From positions 1 through 5,210 of the forward strand of contig JAAEZW010000165.1 in NCBI GenBank assembly GCA_018222665.1: a DNA stretch of 5,210 nt, read 5' to 3'. The notes below the pieces were generated by a model. The model saw only the letters and a list, made by a program, of their open reading frames with translations. It was not told where the DNA came from and did no database searches. This stretch comes from Paracoccaceae bacterium (GTDB lineage: Bacteria > Pseudomonadota > Alphaproteobacteria > Rhodobacterales > Rhodobacteraceae). Both the position numbers and the translations under genes were made by a program. This document shows, one piece after another, positions 1-5,210 of the stretch (position 1 is its first letter; every line of letters begins with the position of its first letter).

Positions 1-44
1 ATTTTGTTTAGCCACCCTTCTGCAAGTGCAGATCGACCAATGCC

Positions 45-920
45 TTAAAGGTAGTGTGCAACCTCTGCCATGTTGTTTTGCAGATGCTTGCGCAACTTTT
101 GGAATGCCGCCGCTTCGATTTGCCGGATCCGCTCTTTTGACAGGCTTAGCTCTTTACCAAGGCTCTCCAGCGTGCGCGTATCCTCACGAATTGCACGTTC
201 ACGCACGATTAGGCGTTCCCGTTCATTTAACGTAGACAGCGCTTCCAACAAACACTTACGCAAATGTGCGTTGTCATGTGCTTGCTCAAACAGGCTATCT
301 GCGCCTTCGCTTTCATCCTCAAGCGTTTCAATCCACTCGCGGCCTTCTTCGTCTGTCGATTGTGTTGCATTCAGTGAATAGTCAGAGCCTGACAGGCGTC
401 CGTCCATCATTTTGACATCACCCAGTGGCACACCAATTTCGGTTGCGATTTTGCGATGCAGTTGGTCGCTATCTAATGAAATTCCCATCTGCATGGCTTC
501 ACGCTCTAACTGTGCCTGAATGCGGCGCATGTTAAAGAACAGCGCTTTTTGCGAACTGGTTGACCCTGTGCGGACCAGTGACCAATTCCGCATGACATAA
601 TCTTGAACGCTCGCCTTAATCCACCAAACGGCATAAGTCGAAAACCGCACGCCGCGATCGGGATCAAATTTCTCGGCGGCCTTCATCAATCCCAATCCCG
701 CCTCTTGAATAAGATCATTCATCGGTACGCCATAGCGCTTGAATTTTGACGCCATCGAAATTGCCAGCCGCATGTATGCAGTGATTAATCTGTGTAGCGC
801 TTGTTCATCTTTATGGTCGCGCCACAGATACGCAAGTTGTAGTTCAGTTTCCGCATCCAATAACTCCGCCTTCATCGCTCGGCGGGAAAGTGAAATCGCA
901 TTCGCTTGATCCAAAGCCAT
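45..920 (-). CDS. rpoH2: RNA polymerase sigma-32-type factor, RpoHII group
   Basis: This 291-residue protein is a full-length alternative sigma factor of the RpoH family, which directs core RNA polymerase to heat-shock and oxidative-stress promoters. Region 2 is visible at about residues 45-115 (DLIQEAGLGLMKA at 69-81, FDPDRGVRFSTYAVWWIKAS at 85-104). The RpoH-box area is QKALFFNMRR at 124-133. Region 4.2 with its helix-turn-helix is at about 250-280 (LGKELSLSKERIRQIE). The VRTGSTSSQKALFFN stretch resembles the RpoHII group of Rhodobacterales more than RpoHI, where I recall VKMGTT..QKKLFFN. The ATG at 918-920 is preceded by AAGGAG (929-934) at good spacing, which supports this start. In Rhodobacter sphaeroides RpoHII works downstream of RpoE in the singlet-oxygen response; an RpoE-like promoter lies just upstream here. 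The gene is divergent from cobP. The family is certain; the RpoHII subgroup rests on recalled sequences. Confidence 0.93.
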   Translation of the reverse strand: MALDQANAISLSRRAMKAELLDAETELQLAYLWRDHKDEQALHRLITAYMRLAISMASKFKRYGVPMNDLIQEAGLGLMKAAEKFDPDRGVRFSTYAVWWIKASVQDYVMRNWSLVRTGSTSSQKALFFNMRRIQAQLEREAMQMGISLDSDQLHRKIATEIGVPLGDVKMMDGRLSGSDYSLNATQSTDEEGREWIETLEDESEGADSLFEQAHDNAHLRKCLLEALSTLNERERLIVRERAIREDTRTLESLGKELSLSKERIRQIEAAAFQKLRKHLQNNMAEVAHYL

Positions 921-967
921 CTCTGTAGCTCCTTATACTTGCAACCCTGTTTAATTTCTTGTTCTTT

Positions 968-996
968 GCATTAGATACGCGGCAACGCAGGGATCA
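968..996 (-). promoter_or_regulatory. Candidate ECF RpoE (ChrR-type) promoter of rpoH2
   Basis: Read on the minus strand, TGATCC (991-996) and TAATGC (968-973) are separated by 17 bases. This resembles the R. sphaeroides RpoE consensus as I recall it (TGATCC, a spacer of about 17-18, then TAAG-like). The predicted transcript would start near 961, giving a leader of about 40 bases with the AAGGAG Shine-Dalgarno at 929-934. rpoHII is a known RpoE target in R. sphaeroides, so both position and sequence agree. No sigma-70 -35/-10 pair as good was seen in this leader. The -10 is imperfect (TAATGC rather than TAAGNN). Confidence 0.5.
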
Positions 997-1014
997 GATC
1001 ACTTTGAGGGGAAA

Positions 1015-1533
1015 ATGGCGAAATTAACGACATTCGTGTTGGGTGGTATCAACTCTGGAAAGTCCGCCTTTGCAGAATCCCTGATCACAAATCAGACCAC
1101 CACGCCCTACTACGTCGCAACCTCAGTTGTGCTTGATCAAGAAACCCAAGAAAAGGTTTCAGCCCATAAAAATATGCGCGGGCCGAATTGGCAAACCATT
1201 GAAGAGCCTGTGGACCTTGGGTCAGCCTTGGAACCGCTTCCCGCAGAATCGTTTGTATTGGTTGATTGCCTGACCATGTGGTTGAATAACTTGATGTATC
1301 AAGAGCTTGATGTTGACGGTTACACAGACCATTTGCTTGAAACACTTGCGCAGTCTGAGCTGAACATCACACTCGTCAGTAACGAGGTCGGATTGGGCGG
1401 GATTTCCGAAAATGCGCTCACCCGTAAATTTGCGCGTCTTCAAGGGACTTTGAACCAGAAAATTGCCAAAAAATCGGATCGCGTTGCATTTGTTGTTGCG
1501 GGATTGCCGATGTGGTTGAAAGGCGGGATTTAA
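1015..1533 (+). CDS. cobP: Bifunctional adenosylcobinamide kinase / adenosylcobinamide-phosphate guanylyltransferase
   Basis: This 172-residue cytoplasmic enzyme phosphorylates adenosylcobinamide and then transfers GMP to give adenosyl-GDP-cobinamide, the activated lower-ligand acceptor in B12 nucleotide-loop assembly. The P-loop GGINSGKS is at residues 10-17. His51, in SAHKNMRG, aligns with His46 of Salmonella CobU, the residue that takes up GMP. VLVDCLT (81-87), SNEVG (122-126), ENALTR (132-137) and the C-terminal VVAGLPMWLKG are family signatures, and the length is normal. The ATG at 1015 has GAGGGG just upstream (1006-1011). The stop overlaps the start of the phosphatase gene in a TAATG, so the two are probably translationally coupled. 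The 94-base upstream gap is too short for a cobalamin riboswitch, and no clear promoter was found for this strand. It is called cobP in aerobic-pathway organisms and cobU in Salmonella. Confidence 0.95.
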   Translation: MAKLTTFVLGGINSGKSAFAESLITNQTTTPYYVATSVVLDQETQEKVSAHKNMRGPNWQTIEEPVDLGSALEPLPAESFVLVDCLTMWLNNLMYQELDVDGYTDHLLETLAQSELNITLVSNEVGLGGISENALTRKFARLQGTLNQKIAKKSDRVAFVVAGLPMWLKGGI

Positions 1534-2120
1534 TGGACTTGTACCTTATTCGTCACGCACCCACCCACCGCAAATCCATGGTCGGGTGGAGCGATGTGGA
1601 CGCTGATTTCAGCGACGCAGATCGCTTTGATGCGTTAAACGCATTCCTTCCACAGACCGCCAATTTGGTATCCTCCGATTTGCGCCGCACTATTGGCACT
1701 GCGGATCGCTTGGCCAAGGGTCGGCAGCGTTTAGACCATTGTTCGAAGCTACGTGAAATAAACTTTGGCGATTGGGAGTTGAGAACGTTTGCCGAAATTC
1801 AACAAACCCACGCCGAGGATATTCGTGCATTCTACGAAACGCCGGGATCAATTAAGGCCCCGAATGGCGAATGCTGGAACGGATTTTACGAGCGCGTACA
1901 CTCAGGATTTGATGGATTATTGCGGCACACTCAAGGCCCGTTGATCGCAGCCGTCCATTTCGGGGTTGTGATTGCCGCGATACAACGTGCGTTAAATGTG
2001 TCCGCTTACGAGGCCTTTTCAAATCGCATCGATAACCTTTCGCTGACACATATACGCATTATAAATGGCGCATGGGATGCGGTGCGCATCAATGATACGG
2101 GCCCATTAACCAATTCGTAA
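1533..2120 (+). CDS. Histidine phosphatase family protein, probable alpha-ribazole phosphatase (CobC-like)
   Basis: This 195-residue protein belongs to the histidine phosphatase (phosphoglycerate-mutase-like) superfamily. The phospho-acceptor motif LIRHAPT holds Arg7 and His8, with Ala where many members have Gly. SSDLRRT (48-53) supplies further phosphate-binding arginines, Glu75 in LREINFGDWE is the likely acid, and His142 in AVHFGVVIAA is the second catalytic histidine, so the active site looks complete. The PNGECW segment (110-115) recalls the P.GES motif of CobC. The ATG at 1533 is preferred over an in-frame GTG at 1512 because it puts LYLIRH directly at the N-terminus, forms a TAATG overlap with the cobP stop and has AGGCGGG (1521-1527) upstream. 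Coupling to cobP suggests it dephosphorylates alpha-ribazole-5'-phosphate or adenosylcobalamin-5'-phosphate. That substrate is inferred from context; the superfamily alone does not fix it. Confidence 0.88.
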   Translation: MDLYLIRHAPTHRKSMVGWSDVDADFSDADRFDALNAFLPQTANLVSSDLRRTIGTADRLAKGRQRLDHCSKLREINFGDWELRTFAEIQQTHAEDIRAFYETPGSIKAPNGECWNGFYERVHSGFDGLLRHTQGPLIAAVHFGVVIAAIQRALNVSAYEAFSNRIDNLSLTHIRIINGAWDAVRINDTGPLTNS

Positions 2121-2150
2121 CCTCTCTTCGAGACCTCAGTTCAGAGGTTA
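2118..2150 (+). repeat. Perfect 8-bp inverted repeat after the cobP-phosphatase pair
   Basis: TAACCTCT (2118-2125, starting with the phosphatase TAA stop) and AGAGGTTA (2143-2150) are exact reverse complements around a 17-base loop. A second copy of ACCTC at 2133-2137 could pair with GAGGT (2144-2148) in a smaller competing hairpin. No T-run follows, so it is not a standard intrinsic terminator. It may still slow or end transcription of the cobP pair before the relic downstream. Confidence 0.35.
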
Positions 2151-2160
2151 ACAATAGACG

Positions 2161-2587
2161 ATTACTCGCGCATTTTCAGTTTGATTTGAAGGCATTGAAC
2201 CGCAGCTTGTTGAAATCGAATGCGCGATTTCATCGGGTCTTCCTGCATTTTCAATCATTGGCCCGCCAGATGTAGCGGCCAGCGAAGCACGTGATTGCCA
2301 ATTGCGTATTGTCCGCACGCGCGCTGCAGGACATGCGATATGCGAGTACTGAAATTGCAACAAACTCTGATCTAAAGGGCGATGCGCTGGATCGCCTCAT
2401 TCAGATGGAGGAGGATGCAAAAACCTATCTTGAGCAGGCAGCGATAAAACTAAATTTAACGGCCTGCGGATTTCATCGGGTCATTCGTGTGGCCCGCACC
2501 ATTGCGGATTTGGAACAATCCGAAAATGTTACGCGCCATCACGTCGGCGAAGCGATCAGTTCCCGCAACAGCGCAAATGCGGCCTAG
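2161..2587 (+). pseudogene. comM: Relic of comM/yifB (Mg-chelatase-like AAA ATPase): N- and C-terminal ends only
   Basis: Two pieces of one ComM protein remain in different frames. In the first (from 2161), the codons read I-T-R-A-F-S-V-stop-FEG, then GIEPQLVEIECA and SSGLPAFSIIGPPD, ending near SEARD at 2293. This matches the family N-terminus (VAFEGVEA..VEVQC, GLPAFSIVGLPDKAVSEAR). The expected ATG is ATT at 2161 and a TGA sits at 2182. From about 2291, shifted one base (frame +2), comes the Mg-chelatase C-terminal domain: ARALQDMRY, then HRVIRVARTIADLEQSE (residues 62-78 of a 98-codon reading), ending with TAG at 2585-2587. Intact family members have about 500 residues, so roughly 360 residues including the Walker A and B ATPase motifs are missing. 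The conserved SARGYHR appears as TACGFHR. ComM is a hexameric helicase for branch migration in natural transformation; this copy cannot supply it. Its stop overlaps that of gshB tail to tail. Confidence 0.85.
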
Positions 2588-3522
2588 CCTGCGCGGCGTG
2601 CCTCAATCGCTTCCCAAATTTTTTCCGCAGCGTTGATGCCATCAAATCGCTCAAGCTCTTGTATGCCCGTTGGGGAAGTTACGTTGATTTCAGTCAGATA
2701 ATCCCCAATCACATCAATCCCGACGAATATCTGACCCTTTTCACGCAACAGCGGTCCAATCGCTGCGCAAATTCTACGATCACGCTCTGTCAGGCCCACT
2801 TTTTCAGGACGACCGCCCACATGCATGTTGGATCGTGTTTCCCCCTTAGCAGGGACGCGGTTAATCGCGCCAATCGGTTCGCCATCAACCAAAATGACGC
2901 GCTTATCTCCGTTGGAAACATCTGGCAAAAACTTTTGCACAATCAAAGGTTCGCGCGAAAATCCAGTGAACACCTCATGCAATGAGGCAAGGTTTCGATC
3001 ATTTTGATCTAAACGGAATACGCCCGCACCACCATTCCCATAAAGAGGTTTCAGGATGATATCGCCATGCTCTTCCTTGAACGCTTTTATCGTCTCTAGA
3101 TCGCGCGCAATTGTTGTGGGAGGCGTCAAATCGGGGAAACGCAAAACCAATAGTTTCTCAGGATAATTGCGCACCCAGAACGGATCATTCACCACCAATG
3201 TGTCTGGATGGATCAGATCAAGCAAATGTGTGGTCGTGATATAGTGCATGTCAAAGGGCGGATCTTGGCGCAGCCATATAACATCGAAATCCGCTAAATC
3301 CACCTCTTGCATTTCAGATAGAGCAGCATGCTGGCCCTGAACGCGCTGCACTGTGAAATTTTGACCACGTGCCGTTACTTTGCCCTCTTGGAACGCAAGG
3401 TGATCAGGTGTGTAAAAAAACAACTCATGACCTCTGGCTTGTGCCTCTTCGGCGATGCGAAATGTACTGTCTGCGTTGATATTTACGGTTTCGATCGGAT
3501 CCATCTGAAATGCAATTTTCAT
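2584..3522 (-). CDS. gshB: Glutathione synthetase (ATP-grasp)
   Basis: This 312-residue cytoplasmic enzyme joins gamma-glutamylcysteine to glycine using ATP, the last step of glutathione synthesis. The N-terminal [20 protein letters not shown] (1-20) and [11 protein letters not shown] (84-94) are GshB signatures. The ATP-grasp part shows [16 protein letters not shown] (156-171), then [21 protein letters not shown] (from 204), the flexible loop with [11 protein letters not shown] (227-237) and the metal-binding [16 protein letters not shown] (276-291). Length is normal and all key motifs are present. The ATG at 3520-3522 is preferred over the adjoining in-frame TTG at 3523-3525 because it gives the conserved MKIAF start and has AAGG and AGGA (3532-3535, 3527-3530) upstream. 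It is third in the leftward group rsmI-yraN-gshB, but a 69-base gap with a sigma-32-like promoter suggests it is also transcribed separately. It ends tail to tail with the comM relic, overlapping by four bases. Confidence 0.96.
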   Translation of the reverse strand: MKIAFQMDPIETVNINADSTFRIAEEAQARGHELFFYTPDHLAFQEGKVTARGQNFTVQRVQGQHAALSEMQEVDLADFDVIWLRQDPPFDMHYITTTHLLDLIHPDTLVVNDPFWVRNYPEKLLVLRFPDLTPPTTIARDLETIKAFKEEHGDIILKPLYGNGGAGVFRLDQNDRNLASLHEVFTGFSREPLIVQKFLPDVSNGDKRVILVDGEPIGAINRVPAKGETRSNMHVGGRPEKVGLTERDRRICAAIGPLLREKGQIFVGIDVIGDYLTEINVTSPTGIQELERFDGINAAEKIWEAIEARRAG

Positions 3523-3551
3523 CAATTCCTGCCTTCACTTGCGTTTCACTA

Positions 3552-3581
3552 TAGATGGCCTGTCCAAAGTGATTTGACAAT
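3552..3581 (-). promoter_or_regulatory. Candidate RpoH (sigma-32-type) promoter of gshB
   Basis: On the minus strand, ATTGTCA (3575-3581) lies 14 bases before GGCCATCTA (3552-3560). The E. coli sigma-32 consensus is CTTGAAA, 13-15 bases, then CCCCATNTA. Here the TTG core and final A of the -35 match, the CCATNTA part of the -10 matches completely, and the spacing is typical. Predicted start is near 3545, about 22 bases before the gshB ATG and just ahead of its Shine-Dalgarno. As a sigma-70 promoter the same region is poor: TATAGT (3548-3553) has no -35 at 16-18 bases. Since an rpoH gene lies in the same window and glutathione is part of stress defence, RpoH control is a reasonable inference. 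Confidence 0.4.
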
Positions 3582-3584
3582 CAC
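3569..3584. repeat. 16-bp perfect inverted repeat GTGATT-TGAC-AATCAC
   Basis: Two exact 6-base arms surround a 4-base centre, between yraN (stop 7 bases away) and gshB. It covers the -35 element of the candidate gshB promoter, so it could be an operator. Alternatively it is a small RNA hairpin after yraN. The spacing does not fit CRP (GTGA-N6-TCAC) or FNR (TTGAT-N4-ATCAA) sites, and no regulator can be named. Confidence 0.3.
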
Positions 3585-3591
3585 CCAGCAG

Positions 3592-3960
3592 TTAAAAACC
3601 AGCCAGCGCGTTAGGAATGATCTGAATTTCGCCCTTTTGATCCATTAACGCGGCATCCAGCCGCATTTCAAAATTCTGACCAGACAAATGTTCAGCAACA
3701 AAAATTTTGGCGGATTGGTTGATCCTTGCGATCTGCTGCAGGCTGATCCGCGATGCGGCAATGTCATGTGTACGTGCGCTTTTCACCTCGACAAACAACA
3801 CTGTATGTTGGTGGCGCAACACCAAATCGATTTCACCCGCTGCGCTTTTGAACCGGTGTTCCAAAACGCGCCATCCATCGCCTTCATAATGCCGGGCGAC
3901 TTGAAGTTCAGCGGCCTGCCCAGAGTGATATGGAAGTTTACCTGTCGTCGTTTTTGTCAA
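3592..3960 (-). CDS. yraN: YraN family (UPF0102) endonuclease-fold protein
   Basis: This 122-residue protein belongs to the UPF0102/YraN family, small cytoplasmic proteins with a PD-(D/E)XK nuclease-like fold whose role is not established. The family pattern is clear: GQAAELQVARHYEGDGW (14-30), GEIDLVLR (42-49) and FVEVK (56-60). Asp45, Glu58 and Lys60 form the likely metal/catalytic set, followed by QQIARINQSAKIFVAEH (75-91). No ATG or GTG is available near the N-terminus. The frame is open upstream only back to a stop at 4015-4017 and contains no other common start, so TTG at 3958-3960 is the best choice. This start lies 23 bases inside the end of rsmI, with only a weak AAGAG-like ribosome site, which suggests translational coupling to rsmI. 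yraN is also close to rsmI and lpoA in enterobacteria. Confidence 0.88.
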   Translation of the reverse strand: MTKTTTGKLPYHSGQAAELQVARHYEGDGWRVLEHRFKSAAGEIDLVLRHQHTVLFVEVKSARTHDIAASRISLQQIARINQSAKIFVAEHLSGQNFEMRLDAALMDQKGEIQIIPNALAGF

Positions 3961-4816
3961 TCGCCAAGGCTCTTTGATAAATCTTGCGCCTTGGTTGTCC
4001 TGTTGCCGCCGAAATCATATCAGCCGCATCTTTTACCGACATTTTGTCCAATGCGCTTCTGATCTGATCATCTATGTCATCTTGGTTAACGGAGGGTGAA
4101 CGAGCGCGGTCGATCAACAGAACAATTTCACCCTTTGGCGGATGCTGCGTTACACTATCCAGCAATTCGTTCAGTGTGCCACGTCGCACTTCTTCGAATT
4201 TTTTCGTTAGCTCGCGAGCAAGGGCCGCGCGACGCTCTCCACCCAATGTTGAGGCAGCGTCCTTTAATGTGGCGGCAATGCGTTTTGGCGATTCATAAAA
4301 CGCCAAAGTGGCTGGAATTTCGGACAACTCAGACAGTTTTGAACATCGTTGCGATTTCGTGTTGGGCAAGAACCCTTCAAACAAAATTCGATCACTTGGC
4401 AATCCCGACAATGTCAGCCCCGTAATAAAAGCAACTGGCCCTGGGGCTGATGTCACCAGGTATCCCGCATCTGCAACTTGTTTGGCCAAGTAATACCCAG
4501 GATCGGCAATCATTGGCGTACCCGCCTCTGAACCATAGGCAACTGACTTGCCCTCTTCTAAATACTGCATCAACTTTGGGCGCACCTTTTCACCGTTGTG
4601 ATCGTGATACGCCAACAACGGACGACCGTTTAATGCAATGCCGTGAATGTCCATCAATTTGCGCATGCTGCGCGTATCCTCGGCCGCAATCACATCGGCA
4701 GATGCTAAAATATCCAGTGCGCGCAGCGTAATATCCCGCGCGGTTCCGATAGGTGTTGCAACAAAATGTAAACCTGCGGCTAATTTCGATATTTTATGAT
4801 TCACATCTAGACCCAT
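3938..4816 (-). CDS. rsmI: 16S rRNA (cytidine(1402)-2'-O)-methyltransferase
   Basis: This 292-residue SAM-dependent enzyme adds the 2'-O-methyl group to C1402 of 16S rRNA at the ribosomal P site. It has the tetrapyrrole-methylase fold: FVATPIGTARDITLRAL (18-34), AAEDTR (44-49), YHDHN (70-74), GSEAGTPMIADPGY (95-108), SAPGP (123-127), LSGLP (136-140), FEGFLP (146-151), FYESPKR (173-179), ARELTKKFEEVRRG (200-213) and KGEIVLLI (228-235). A C-terminal helical segment (259-285) matches the small extra domain of RsmI. The usual SDAGTP motif reads SEAGTP. The ATG at 4814-4816 has no clear Shine-Dalgarno; a GTG at codon 5 (4802-4804) is an alternative start giving an N-terminus closer to relatives. 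It overlaps yraN by 23 bases and is divergent from the lpoA-like gene, which suggests it heads the leftward rsmI-yraN(-gshB) group. Confidence 0.95.
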   Translation of the reverse strand: MGLDVNHKISKLAAGLHFVATPIGTARDITLRALDILASADVIAAEDTRSMRKLMDIHGIALNGRPLLAYHDHNGEKVRPKLMQYLEEGKSVAYGSEAGTPMIADPGYYLAKQVADAGYLVTSAPGPVAFITGLTLSGLPSDRILFEGFLPNTKSQRCSKLSELSEIPATLAFYESPKRIAATLKDAASTLGGERRAALARELTKKFEEVRRGTLNELLDSVTQHPPKGEIVLLIDRARSPSVNQDDIDDQIRSALDKMSVKDAADMISAATGQPRRKIYQRALAIDKNDDR

Positions 4817-4878
4817 ATATTCATGCGCATTATCGTCCCACCGAGTAACGAGACTGATCGGGTGCGGGAGATAGCGGT
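4817..4878. promoter_or_regulatory. Divergent intergenic region between rsmI and the lipoprotein gene
   Basis: These 62 bases must hold or adjoin promoters for two divergent genes. On the minus strand, GATAAT at 4829-4834 could be a -10 for rsmI but has no good -35 and would leave almost no leader. A better-scoring pair is TTGCCA (4902-4907) and CATCAT (4879-4884) with 17 bases between, inside the lipoprotein gene, giving an rsmI leader of about 55 bases. No convincing plus-strand promoter was found. The plus-strand Shine-Dalgarno GGGAG is at 4866-4870. Confidence 0.25.
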
Positions 4879-5210
4879 ATGATGATGCCTATGACCAAAA
4901 TTGGCAAGAAAGTCCAAAGCTTTGTCGCGATAAGTGCATTGGCCCTCGTGACAGCCTGTGCGCCGACGATGCCAACAACGACAACGGGTCCAAAGGTTGA
5001 TACATCAAAACCTGTTCCTGTCGCATTATTAGTGCCTCAATCTTCTGACGGGACGGCGCAGATTGCAGCAGATCTGGAAAATGCTGCCCGCCTTGCCGCT
5101 GCACAATTGGACGATTTGAAAATTGACCTTCGTGTCTATGACACTGCGGGCGATGCAACCGTTGCAGCCAGCGTTGCGCAGCAGGCCGTTGATGAGGGGG
5201 CAAAAATCAT
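4879..5210 (+). CDS. Penicillin-binding protein activator lipoprotein, LpoA family (5' part, runs off the window)
   Basis: An open frame from ATG 4879 continues to the window edge without a stop (110 codons visible). It begins with a lipoprotein signal peptide: MTKIGKKVQ as the basic n-region, FVAISALALVTAC as the hydrophobic core and lipobox (VTAC, lipidated Cys27), then a Thr/Pro-rich linker to about residue 45. The mature part opens with PVPVALLVPQSSDG and continues LENAARLAAAQL, KIDLRVYDTAGDA and QQAVDEGAKI. These are the start of the periplasmic-binding-like fold of LpoA-type penicillin-binding-protein activators, outer-membrane lipoproteins that stimulate peptidoglycan synthases. ATG 4879 is chosen among four nearby ATGs (4879, 4882, 4885, 4891) because GGGAG (4866-4870) lies 8 bases upstream. 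The rsmI-divergent position matches the enterobacterial rsmI/lpoA arrangement and supports the call. Activity on a particular synthase is inferred, not seen. Confidence 0.85.
   Translation, partial: MMMPMTKIGKKVQSFVAISALALVTACAPTMPTTTTGPKVDTSKPVPVALLVPQSSDGTAQIAADLENAARLAAAQLDDLKIDLRVYDTAGDATVAASVAQQAVDEGAKI

Noticed and set aside
19..32. TCTGCA-AG-TGCAGA palindrome downstream of rpoH2, as a terminator
   Set aside because: It is exact, but the stem is only 5 bp with a 4-base loop and no T-run follows on the minus strand.
1..48. Open frame at the left edge ending in TAA at 46-48, possibly the tail of a neighbouring plus-strand gene
   Set aside because: Only 15 codons are visible and none match a family I recognise; a short open stretch is expected by chance.
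70..381. Plus-strand 103-codon open frame opposite rpoH2
   Set aside because: Arg/Ser-rich composition, no ribosome site, and fully opposite a well-conserved sigma-factor gene.
921..1014. Cobalamin riboswitch or plus-strand promoter ahead of cobP (CTTGCAA at 938-944, TTAGAT at 971-976)
   Set aside because: The gap is too short for a B12 riboswitch and these boxes have no partner at correct spacing.
2226..2482. 14-base exact direct repeat GATTTCATCGGGTC at 2226-2239 and 2469-2482 within the comM relic
   Set aside because: The copies are read in different frames, encode unrelated conserved ComM residues and lie away from the deletion junction, so they are probably coincidence.
3574..3579. Perfect TTGACA on the plus strand, as a sigma-70 -35 box
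   Set aside because: No -10 lies at 16-18 bases and no plus-strand gene follows; it is the centre of the inverted repeat ahead of gshB.
4889..5203. Minus-strand reading frame of 104 codons at the right edge
   Set aside because: It is the antisense shadow of the lipoprotein gene, whose signal peptide, lipobox and family motifs are on the plus strand.

Overview
The window looks like a housekeeping stretch of an alphaproteobacterial chromosome, most likely from the order Rhodobacterales (Roseobacter group) with a moderate GC content. The evidence is the type of proteins: an RpoHII-type sigma factor, a CobP-type B12 enzyme, a GshB, an RsmI with the TPIGTARDITLRAL signature and an LpoA-like lipoprotein with a VYDTAGDA motif. 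This assignment rests on recall of these families, not on a search.

Layout from left to right. At 45-920 on the minus strand is a complete rpoH2 sigma-factor gene. It is divergent from a tightly coupled plus-strand pair: cobP/cobU (1015-1533) and a histidine-phosphatase gene (1533-2120), joined by a TAATG stop/start overlap. Next (2161-2587, plus strand) is the wreck of a comM/yifB gene. Its first ~45 codons and last ~98 codons survive in different frames, with the ATPase core deleted, the start codon apparently lost and an early stop. It ends tail to tail with gshB (2584-3522, minus). Further right, also on the minus strand, are yraN (3592-3960) and rsmI (3938-4816), which overlap. At the right edge, divergent from rsmI, is the 5' part of a penicillin-binding-protein activator lipoprotein gene (LpoA family, from 4879), which runs off the window and has no stop codon inside it.

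Regulation: the leader of rpoH2 carries a good match to the Rhodobacter ECF RpoE (singlet-oxygen) promoter, TGATCC-N17-TAATGC. The 69-bp gap before gshB carries a good match to a sigma-32-type promoter, ATTGTCA-N14-GGCCATCTA, overlapped by a perfect inverted repeat. Together they suggest, as inference, a local RpoE -> RpoHII -> glutathione-synthesis cascade. The rsmI/lpoA divergence recalls the rsmI-lpoA-yraN neighbourhood of enterobacteria.

I found no mobile element, CRISPR array, tRNA or rRNA, riboswitch or obviously new defence or biosynthetic system. The most notable items are the comM relic and the two stress-type promoters.
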